This document shows, one piece after another, positions 57,858-64,000 of a stretch of DNA of 64,000 nucleotides. The stretch covers positions 62,001-126,000 of the forward strand of contig JAETUM010000003.1 in NCBI GenBank assembly GCA_021768625.1, given 5' to 3'. A model generated the notes under the pieces. The model made no database searches. It was not told the origin of the DNA and saw only the letters and a list, made by a program, of their open reading frames with translations. This DNA is from Candidatus Stoquefichus sp. GTDB lineage: Bacteria; Bacillota_I; Bacilli_A; Erysipelotrichales; Coprobacillaceae. Numbering within the stretch: position 1 is the stretch's first letter; each line of letters starts with the position of its first letter. A program made the position numbers and the translations under genes.

Positions 57858-58613
57858 TTATAAACCTTTTCTTTTGTGGAATAAAAGATTTTCCAATTTT
57901 TGAAATTCATCTTTTGTCAAAGAACGGTATTCTCCTTCTTTTAATTGTTCATCCAGTGATATATTCGCAAAGTTAGTTCTCTTCAATTCAATAACATGAT
58001 AACCACAAGACAAAAACATCTTTTTTACTTGATGATACTTGCCTTCTGATAAAGTCACATAACAATGAAAAGAATCAATAATCTCTAATCTTGCACTTTG
58101 ACATTTTATAGAAAAGTCAATCATAATTCCACTCAAAAAATCTTCAATTAAACTTTCTTTTAAAACAGAATCAACTGTAACAAAATAAGTTTTAAGAACA
58201 TGATTTTGAGGTAATAAAAGTTTCTTTGATAAATTGACATCATTTGTTATAAGTAATAAGCCTGTTGTATCTTTATCTAATCTTCCTAAACAATAACAAT
58301 CCTTTTCTTGAATTAAATCAATGACACAAGGCCATTGTTTATCATAATTAGCACAAATATACCTTTTTGGTTTATTCAACATATAATAAACAAAAGGCCA
58401 TCGAATATTTTGTTGATTTATTATGATATGATCATCATAACTCACTTGATATAACGGATCAACAATATACATATGATTAACCAAAACCATTTTCTTCTTA
58501 ATAAGATTTTTGCATTTCCTTGCATTCCCATATCCACATTTCATTAACACATAATAAAGATCTTTAATGACTATTCCTTCCTCTCCAACAATCATTTGAT
58601 CTTGTATTTCCAT
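57858..58613 (-). CDS. RsuA-family rRNA pseudouridine synthase
   Basis: This 251-residue enzyme has an S4-type N-terminal RNA-binding domain (MKCGYGNARKCKNLIKKKM) and the catalytic GRLDKDTTGLLLITND (Asp). The C-terminal YHQVKKMFLSCG fits. It modifies a uridine in rRNA, probably 16S. The start is uncertain: the ATG at 58613 has no ribosome site and overlaps the ParB-like gene by 50 bp. A GGAAGGA lies ~45 bp downstream in front of a non-AUG ATT codon, so the true start may be internal. Confidence 0.85.
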   Translation of the reverse strand: MEIQDQMIVGEEGIVIKDLYYVLMKCGYGNARKCKNLIKKKMVLVNHMYIVDPLYQVSYDDHIIINQQNIRWPFVYYMLNKPKRYICANYDKQWPCVIDLIQEKDCYCLGRLDKDTTGLLLITNDVNLSKKLLLPQNHVLKTYFVTVDSVLKESLIEDFLSGIMIDFSIKCQSARLEIIDSFHCYVTLSEGKYHQVKKMFLSCGYHVIELKRTNFANISLDEQLKEGEYRSLTKDEFQKLENLLFHKRKGL

Positions 58614-58848
58614 TATTTATAATAATCACACATACAAAATCACCTCTATGATATTGTGGATTTTCCTTAAGAATATCATATAATACTGATAATCTTTTAT
58701 GACCATCTATACATTGATAAATGTCATCATTAATCATCACTTTAATTGGAAAAGAAAATCCTATTCTCTTAACTGAATCATAAAGATTTTGTGTATAGGC
58801 TGTATATTGATATTGAATTTGTGATATTGGGACTTTAACAATACGCAT
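58564..58848 (-). CDS. Small ParB-like protein
   Basis: The start MRIVKVPISQIQYQ (58848) follows AAAGGAGG. The 94-residue protein has a ParB N-terminal domain pattern (SVKRIGFSFPIKVMIND, CIDGHKRLSVLYDIL), with GHKR replacing the usual GERR. It lacks the helix-turn-helix and dimer domains of chromosome ParB. Its last ~20 residues overlap the pseudouridine synthase frame and look non-homologous. A role as a small regulator or nuclease is conjecture. Confidence 0.65.
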   Translation of the reverse strand: MRIVKVPISQIQYQYTAYTQNLYDSVKRIGFSFPIKVMINDDIYQCIDGHKRLSVLYDILKENPQYHRGDFVCVIIINNGNTRSNDCWRGRNSH

Positions 58849-58949
58849 AAAAAACCTCCTTTTGTTATTATAACACTGTTCCAATAAAGATAAAGTATAT
58901 CTTTATATTAAAATAAATGTTATAATAGAAATATATAGGAGGTCAATTT

Positions 58950-59699
58950 ATGAACATTTTATTAAGTCGTATACTTACATATCTTAATGGGACATTATTC
59001 CATGATTATAATTATAAAATATGTACATTTATAATTTTTCATTATTTAGAAATGGAAGATATGAGTGAAGAAGAATTTTTAAAAAAAGGTTGTTTTAAAA
59101 GAGAAGAACTTTATTCTTTTATTGCTTTACTAGGATTTAATCAATATGATGAATTTAAAGAAACATTATATAATAATCATCAAACTCGATTAAATCAAAT
59201 TCGTGTGAGAATGCTTGGCGTTGATACAAGTGATTATATTGCAAATATGGATAAAGACTGTAGTGATGAAGAAATGAAAAAGATTATTTCTGATATATGT
59301 GCTAAACTTTATAAAGCTAAAAGAATTATTGTTTTTGGTGCTCTATATCCTATTTCTATTGCTATTGAATTACAAACTGATATGATAACGTTTGGTAAAC
59401 CTTTTATCCAATATCATAATTATGATCCTATTGTTATGGATGAAAATGATGTTGCTATTGTCATTAGTGCAACTGGTCGCTATCTAGAAGGATTTAAAAA
59501 ATCTAAAGAAGATGTTCATATTGAAAGATCACAACAAATTTTAATTACTCAAAATAAAAAATATTTACGAACAGAAACAAATGATAATTGTAAAGTCATC
59601 TATGTACCTGGTAAGTTTGATAGCATTAATTTTAATTATCAAATTATGACTATATGTGATTTAATAAGATTACATTACTTTCAACAATACTATTTATAG
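58950..59699 (+). CDS. MurR/RpiR-family-like transcriptional regulator
   Basis: This 249-residue protein has an N-terminal helical HTH-like region (~1-75; FKREELYSFIALLGFNQYDEF) and a SIS sugar-phosphate-binding domain (~115-235; AKRIIVFGALYPISIAI, DVAIVISATGRY). The HTH is poorly conserved. It may sense a sugar phosphate and control nearby genes. A TATAAT (58921-58926) lies upstream and AGGAGGT precedes the start. It is rightward, between divergent leftward units. Confidence 0.75.
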   Translation: MNILLSRILTYLNGTLFHDYNYKICTFIIFHYLEMEDMSEEEFLKKGCFKREELYSFIALLGFNQYDEFKETLYNNHQTRLNQIRVRMLGVDTSDYIANMDKDCSDEEMKKIISDICAKLYKAKRIIVFGALYPISIAIELQTDMITFGKPFIQYHNYDPIVMDENDVAIVISATGRYLEGFKKSKEDVHIERSQQILITQNKKYLRTETNDNCKVIYVPGKFDSINFNYQIMTICDLIRLHYFQQYYL

Positions 59700-59720
59700 G
59701 AACAAAAGTTCCTTTTTTTT
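59698..59720 (+). terminator. Terminator of the RpiR-type gene
   Basis: GGAAC/GTTCC with an AAAA loop overlaps the stop codon and is followed by eight T residues. Confidence 0.85.
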
Positions 59721-59732
59721 ATAAAGAAAAAA

Positions 59733-59751
59733 CAATAGAATTTCTCTATTG
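59733..59751 (-). terminator. Terminator of the ABC operon
   Basis: The minus strand has CAATAGA/TCTATTG with a 5-nt loop and six T residues. The stem includes the stop codon of the ATPase gene. Confidence 0.8.
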
Positions 59752-60534
59752 CTTTAATAAAATACGATCATTATACTCCTTAGTAGAAGATGAATATAAA
59801 TGAATCAATTCATCAACTGTCATCCTTTTTCTCTCTTCCCCTTCAATCATAGCAATAATTTGTCCATCTTTCATAATCATTGTTTTATTGCCATATTTAA
59901 GAGCATCTTCCATATTATGAGTAATCATTAAAGTTGTAATATTGTGTTCCTCAATTAAATGAGAACTCATTTCTAATACTTTTTGAGCTGTTTTAGGATC
60001 TAAAGCTGCAGTATGTTCATCTAATAAAAGAAGTTGAGGAGTAACGTATGTTGCCATCAAAAGTGTTAATGCTTGTCTTTGTCCTCCAGATAATGTTCCC
60101 ACCTTGGTTTCCAATCTATCTTCTAATCCTAAATCCAATTCTTTTAAAGCTTCTCTATACTGTTCTTTATGTTTATGAGAAAAAAGTGCTAAACTAAAAT
60201 GCTTTCCTCTTTGTGAAGCCAATGACAAATTTTCTTCAATTGTCATAGAAGGTGCTGTTCCCTTAAGTGGATCTTGAAACAATCGTCCAATATAACGAGA
60301 ACGTTGATATTCAGGATAAGAAGTAATGTCATCGCCATTTAAGATAACTTGTCCTTCAGTTAATTCTACAGCTCCAGAAATTGATTGAAATAATGTAGAC
60401 TTTCCAGCCCCATTACTTCCAATTATTGTTACAAAATCTCCTTTTTCTAAATGTAAATTCACATGCGAAAGAGCCACTTTTTCATTCACTGTTCCTTCAT
60501 TAAAAATAACAGTAACATTATTAAGTTCTAACAT
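59746..60534 (-). CDS. trpZ: ABC transporter ATPase, tryptophan-type uptake system
   Basis: This 262-residue ATPase has Walker A IIGSNGAGKSTLF, the ABC signature TLSGGQRQALTLLM, Walker B LLLLDEHTAAL and switch His in MITHNMEDALKYG. It powers the permease encoded just upstream (14-bp overlap). The T-box leader of the operon reads UGG, so the cargo is probably tryptophan or a precursor; the gene symbol follows the streptococcal trpXYZ naming and is inferred from that. It starts after GGAAAAAG. Confidence 0.8.
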   Translation of the reverse strand: MLELNNVTVIFNEGTVNEKVALSHVNLHLEKGDFVTIIGSNGAGKSTLFQSISGAVELTEGQVILNGDDITSYPEYQRSRYIGRLFQDPLKGTAPSMTIEENLSLASQRGKHFSLALFSHKHKEQYREALKELDLGLEDRLETKVGTLSGGQRQALTLLMATYVTPQLLLLDEHTAALDPKTAQKVLEMSSHLIEEHNITTLMITHNMEDALKYGNKTMIMKDGQIIAMIEGEERKRMTVDELIHLYSSSTKEYNDRILLKQ

Positions 60535-61393
60535 TTTTCTTTTTCCTCCTTTTTATAGTTGTTGATGCAATAGCAATCACAACCAATAAAGCAGATAATA
60601 ATTTCAAATCACCAGAAGGCAAACCTAATTGTAAAGCAATCGTTAAAACTCCCCTATAAAAAACTGAACCAATAACAACTGCTATAAGTTGAAAAATAAT
60701 TTTATCCTTTCTAATAAAAGTCATTCCAACAATAATACTAGCTAAACCAATAACCATCATACCAGTTCCACTTGATATATCTGAATATGTTTGGTGCTGT
60801 GCAAAAACTGCTCCACCCATTGCTACAAACCCATTAGCTAAAGCTAAACCTAATACTTTCATTTTATCTGTATCTATAGAACTTGCTCTTACCATATCCT
60901 CATTATCACCACAGGCACGCAATGCTAATCCTAATTGTGTTCTTAAAAAATAATGTAAAACAATACAAATAAGTAAAACAATAACAAAGATAACAATAAG
61001 TTTATGATATGTCCCTAGAAATTCAAATAAAGTAAAAATACTTGAACATTCAAATAAAGAAACATTGGGAGAATCTCCCATAATTCTTAAATTAATAGAA
61101 TACAAAGCTGTCATTGTTAAAATACCTGATAATAGTGGCATAATTTTTACTTTTGTAATTAATAATCCTGTTACCACTCCAGCTAAAGCACCTGCAATAA
61201 ATGATACACATAAGCCTAAGTAAGGTAATGAATGAATCGTAAACATTGCACTTACTGCACAACCTAATGTAAAACTTCCATCTACTGTTAAATCTGGCAA
61301 ATTTAAAATTTTATAGCTAATATAAAGTCCAAGGGACATAATAGCAAATATGCCCCCTAACTCCAATGCTCCTAAAACAACTGTTAAACTCAT
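60521..61393 (-). CDS. trpY: ABC transporter permease, tryptophan-type uptake system
   Basis: This 290-residue protein has about eight hydrophobic helices and matches the LivH/RbsC-like permease family (LYISYKILNLPDLTVDGSF, ANGFVAMGGAVFAQHQTYSD). It should form the membrane channel, with the downstream ATPase and upstream binding lipoprotein. The gene lies 9 bp after the binding protein gene and overlaps the ATPase gene. Cargo is assigned from the Trp T-box, not from the protein itself. Confidence 0.8.
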   Translation of the reverse strand: MSLTVVLGALELGGIFAIMSLGLYISYKILNLPDLTVDGSFTLGCAVSAMFTIHSLPYLGLCVSFIAGALAGVVTGLLITKVKIMPLLSGILTMTALYSINLRIMGDSPNVSLFECSSIFTLFEFLGTYHKLIVIFVIVLLICIVLHYFLRTQLGLALRACGDNEDMVRASSIDTDKMKVLGLALANGFVAMGGAVFAQHQTYSDISSGTGMMVIGLASIIVGMTFIRKDKIIFQLIAVVIGSVFYRGVLTIALQLGLPSGDLKLLSALLVVIAIASTTIKRRKKKNVRT

Positions 61394-61402
61394 AAAATCA
61401 CC

Positions 61403-62380
61403 TTATTTCATCATTGATAATGCTTTATCATTTTTTATACTTTCAGGTAAATTAATACCTAATTCTTTTAAAACTTTTTCATTAACATAAACATTTAAAT
61501 CCTCTTTAAATACTTTAACTGGAATATCAGATACAGATGTTCCTTTTAAAACTTTATCTACCATATCTGCTGTTTCTCTTCCTAAGTTTTCATAATTAAT
61601 TCCAACACTTAAGAAACCACCATCTTGAACCATAGAATCTGCTCCTACATATAAAGGAATTTTAGCTTTTGTACAAGCACTACTTACAACATTCATTGCA
61701 CTTGCAACAGTATTATCATTAGGAGCAAAAATAGCATCACACTTACTAGATAATACATCTACTGCTGATTGAATTTCATTAACATTTGTTACAGTTGCTT
61801 CTTCCATAACAATTCCTTTTCCATCACAATATACCTTTGCTTTATTAATATTTGTTATTGAATTAGCTTCACCTTTATTGTAGATAACTCCTAATTTTTT
61901 TAAATTTGGATTTACTTCTAACGCTTTATCTAAAATCAATTCAACTTGAATTTCATCACTTGTTCCTGTAATATTTTTATCTGGTTTATCTAATTGAAAA
62001 GTTAATTTTGCACCAATAGGATCACTAACTGCTGCAAAAACAACAGGTATATCTTTTGCTAAAGTTGCTGCTGATTGAGCAACTGGTGTTGCTATAGCCA
62101 TAATAACATCAGGATTCTCTCCTTTAAATTCTTGAATAATACTAGCTGCAGTATTATTATCACCTTGAGCATTTTTAAATATATATTGAACATTTTTACC
62201 ATCTTCATACCCTAATTCTGCCATTCTTTCATCAAAAGCAGATTTAATTGTATTTAATGATGTATGTTCAACTAATTGTATAACTGCAACCTTCTTCATT
62301 TCTGTATTTTTTTCACCACATCCAACTAATAATGCCATTGCAAGAACACTTGCTAATAATCCTTTAAATATCTTATTCAT
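61403..62380 (-). CDS. trpX: ABC substrate-binding lipoprotein, tryptophan-type
   Basis: This 325-residue protein has a signal peptide ending in the lipobox LLVGC (Cys near 21), then a two-lobed binding domain (VAVIQLVEHTSLNTIKSAFD, PVVFAAVSDPIGAKL, NDNTVASAMNVVSSAC). It matches the ABC_sub_bind family used in TrpX-type systems. It would capture tryptophan outside the membrane. It starts 108 bp downstream of the T-box terminator, after AAGGAG. Confidence 0.85.
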   Translation of the reverse strand: MNKIFKGLLASVLAMALLVGCGEKNTEMKKVAVIQLVEHTSLNTIKSAFDERMAELGYEDGKNVQYIFKNAQGDNNTAASIIQEFKGENPDVIMAIATPVAQSAATLAKDIPVVFAAVSDPIGAKLTFQLDKPDKNITGTSDEIQVELILDKALEVNPNLKKLGVIYNKGEANSITNINKAKVYCDGKGIVMEEATVTNVNEIQSAVDVLSSKCDAIFAPNDNTVASAMNVVSSACTKAKIPLYVGADSMVQDGGFLSVGINYENLGRETADMVDKVLKGTSVSDIPVKVFKEDLNVYVNEKVLKELGINLPESIKNDKALSMMK

Positions 62381-62481
62381 TTTTTATTTCTCCTTATTTC
62401 TTAATTTGTTTTTTTATAAAAATAAAGAGCTACACCATCGTTTCATATTTTTAAATCCCCCTTACTTGTTAGCAAATAAAC

Positions 62482-62738
62482 AAAAAACATCTATCCTATC
62501 AAAAGGACAGATGTATATATCTGCGGTGCCACCTTAATTGGTTATCTAAAAACCCACTCTGTAAAATGCTAACACATTTTTGCTTTATAACGTAAGCTCA
62601 CGTCTCAGGATACTCGATAAACTTTCCCCTTTGCCCTCATAGGTCCATTTACTTAACTGCCATTATCTAGCTTCCACCACCCTAGACTCTCTATAAATAC
62701 ATCTTTAAGTTTTATCTCCTACTCATTGGTTTTCTTTC
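62482..62738 (-). promoter_or_regulatory. T-box riboswitch with UGG (Trp) specifier
   Basis: The minus strand carries the T-box sequence AAGGTGGCACCGCAG (62521-62535) and a terminator (62488-62513) with six T residues. In stem I, ACTTAA pairs with TTAAGT, and the 3' side of the specifier loop reads AAATGGA, giving UGG (62645-62647), the Trp codon followed by A. Uncharged tRNA-Trp should prevent termination and turn on the downstream trpXYZ-type genes. Confidence 0.9.
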
Positions 62739-62743
62739 TTATA

Positions 62744-62771
62744 GACTATCATATATTTTTTTACATGTCAA
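62744..62771 (-). promoter_or_regulatory. Promoter of the T-box operon
   Basis: On the minus strand TTGACA (62766-62771) and TAGTCT (62744-62749) are 16 bp apart, directly after the prepilin peptidase stop. Confidence 0.6.
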
Positions 62772-63527
62772 CTAATATGTACAAAAATAAAGATAACAAT
62801 TTAATAATTGTTTTCCGTATAACAAAGCAATAAAAACTCCTATACTGATATATGGAGCAAATGCTATATAATCATGATTTCCTACTCTTTTCTTTATAAC
62901 CAAACAACTTGCATAAATGCCTGCTAAAATAATAGCAATAAACATACCTACTAATATCTTTTGCCATCCCAAGAAGAAACCACATACAGCAACAAGTTTT
63001 ATATCTCCTCCACCAAAACAATCAGGAATAAGCAAGTTCAGTATATATAAAGGACAGCTAATCACAAAAAAGCCAAAAATACGATCCAATAAAGATAAAT
63101 TCATAAATGGTATACTTATCATACCAATAACAAAACAACTCAATACTAAACAATCAGGAATAATCATAGTTTTTAAATCAATTAAACTAATTGTTAGTAA
63201 TAGCATTCCAAAACAAAATACAAATAAAGCCATTATATTTATTCCATAATGATATAAACAAAATAAACTCAATAGTCCTCCAAAAATTTCTAAACAGGTA
63301 TCATGTATGGAAATTTTAGTATGACAATACCTACATTTTCCTAAAAGAAAAATATAACTGACTATTGGTATTAAGTCATAAATATTGAGTTGATGATGAC
63401 AACATGGACAAAAACTTCTTCCTTTTGCAATACTTATACCTAATGGTAAACGAAAAATAATAACATTCATAAAACTTGCAATACAAGTTCCAAAAATAAA
63501 AACATAAATTAAAAATATAAATTTCAT
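62772..63527 (-). CDS. Type IV prepilin peptidase (A24 family)
   Basis: This 251-residue membrane protease has an N-terminal segment with MNVIIFRLP, a cytoplasmic zinc loop (CPCCHHQL and CRYCHTK), and the aspartates SLIDLKTMIIPD and FGGGDIKLVA needed for catalysis. It cleaves and N-methylates prepilins of type IV pili, competence pseudopili or related secretion systems. It lies alone here, before the T-box operon, so its pilin substrates are encoded elsewhere. The start follows GGGGAG. Confidence 0.92.
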   Translation of the reverse strand: MKFIFLIYVFIFGTCIASFMNVIIFRLPLGISIAKGRSFCPCCHHQLNIYDLIPIVSYIFLLGKCRYCHTKISIHDTCLEIFGGLLSLFCLYHYGINIMALFVFCFGMLLLTISLIDLKTMIIPDCLVLSCFVIGMISIPFMNLSLLDRIFGFFVISCPLYILNLLIPDCFGGGDIKLVAVCGFFLGWQKILVGMFIAIILAGIYASCLVIKKRVGNHDYIAFAPYISIGVFIALLYGKQLLNCYLYFCTY

Positions 63528-63630
63528 TGTTAGCTCCCCTTTTTGTTATTTTTATATTTTATTCATTTGATTTTCTTAGAGCTAACATTGAATATTGTAT
63601 CATTAATACATTATAAATACAATCCTTGAC

Positions 63631-63659
63631 TTGACAAATATAGACAATTTATATAGAAT
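63631..63659 (+). promoter_or_regulatory. Promoter of the second MATE gene
   Basis: TTGACA (63631-63636) and TAGAAT (63654-63659) are 17 bp apart. The transcript would have a leader of about 90 nt with a terminator-like hairpin. Confidence 0.75.
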
Positions 63660-63674
63660 AACTCTTGCAGTTTT

Positions 63675-63698
63675 ATGATTTATAAAAACAAGCTATAG
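63675..63698 (+). CDS. Possible 7-codon leader peptide
   Basis: A tiny frame MIYKNKL starts at ATG 63675 and stops inside the 5' arm of the following hairpin. It has no good ribosome site, so translation is doubtful. If it is translated, a stalled ribosome would disturb the hairpin. Confidence 0.2.
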   Translation: MIYKNKL

Positions 63699-63737
63699 AT
63701 TTCTCTATTTCTGATTATAAATAGAAAATCTATAGCT
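63691..63737 (+). terminator. Attenuator-like hairpin before the MATE gene
   Basis: AGCTATAGATTT/AAATCTATAGCT with an inner CTATTT/AAATAG stem gives a long, nearly perfect hairpin, followed by a run of T residues and then the AAAGGAG ribosome site of the MATE gene. It stands between the promoter and the gene, so it can only act on that gene. Confidence 0.75.
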
Positions 63738-63757
63738 TTTTTATGAAAGGAGATATT

Positions 63758-64000
63758 ATGGAAGATAAAAACATAATGAGTTATAAACCTATATTCCCAC
63801 TATTAATATCAATGGCATTACCACCTATGATTTCTATGCTTATTCAGTCATTATATAACATTATAGATAGTATTTTTGTAGCGAAAATAGGAGAAGAAGC
63901 TATTACTGCTATTTCACTTATTTATCCTTTACAAAATTTATCATTAGCCATATCTTGTGGTATTGGAATTGCTATGAATGCTTTAATAGCAAGATATTTA
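63758..64000 (+). CDS. MATE-family exporter (partial, cut by window edge)
   Basis: The start ATG at 63758 follows AAAGGAG. The visible 81 residues begin MEDKNIMSYKPIFPLLIS and contain ALPPMISMLIQSLYNIID and FVAKIGEEAITAISL, the typical first two helices of MATE transporters of the NorM/DinF type. The gene continues past the right edge. Its leader has an attenuator-like hairpin, suggesting inducible expression. It is a different subfamily from the MATE gene at 56.5 kb. Confidence 0.88.
   Translation, partial: MEDKNIMSYKPIFPLLISMALPPMISMLIQSLYNIIDSIFVAKIGEEAITAISLIYPLQNLSLAISCGIGIAMNALIARYL

Overview
The window joins two kinds of DNA. From about 53.85 kb to the right end the genes are very AT-rich, with AT-biased codons: a TrmA/RlmD-type RNA methyltransferase, PepD, two MATE exporters, an RsuA-family pseudouridine synthase, an RpiR-type regulator, a tryptophan-type ABC uptake operon behind a T-box leader, and a prepilin peptidase. 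This looks like the chromosome of a low-GC gut Firmicute, perhaps an Erysipelotrichia relative; the class is inferred from style and gene content only. From 1 to about 53.3 kb the DNA is visibly richer in GC, and almost every gene points left.

Left part (1-6.3 kb). A leftward five-gene unit (XRE regulator, two unknown proteins, a GIY-YIG protein and a UPF0489 protein cut by the window edge) is followed by a complete arsenic operon: arsR, a CSCSS permease, a Cys-rich thioredoxin-like protein, acr3 and arsC. The ars operon lies between two copies of a 46-48 bp direct repeat that carries an intrinsic terminator.

Prophage (about 6.3 to 53.3 kb). This is a nearly complete siphovirus-type prophage with HK97-type head genes. 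From left to right on the map: three serine-recombinase genes; a DNA polymerase / DUF2815 / DUF2800 block; amidase and holin; tail genes, including a tail-assembly chaperone pair with a canonical -1 slippery heptamer; capsid, protease, portal and large terminase; small early genes; two orphan DNA methyltransferases with a phage S-adenosylmethionine synthetase; small terminase, a probable cos region and an HNH nuclease; a sigma-like activator, SNF2 helicase, VRR-NUC nuclease and P4-type primase; an antirepressor and a second sigma-like protein; one rightward DUF6076-type zinc-finger gene; and a four-gene LlaJI-type restriction-modification operon at the right end. No classical CI-type repressor is visible inside the element.

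Structures that the gene list does not explain include: a repeated RNA-like motif (four copies, consensus ACGTCCTTTT...AAGGCTA) in front of phage genes; a 99-bp element in three equal-length copies, each just 3' of a major gene (capsid, HNH, primase); a pseudoknot-capable RNA with two U-tailed hairpins in front of the sigma-like gene; and an inverted repeat carrying GACGC on both strands that overlaps the -35 box of the restriction-modification operon, so the methylases could read their own promoter. Host-side controls include a T-box with a UGG (Trp) specifier and an attenuator-like leader in front of the last MATE gene.
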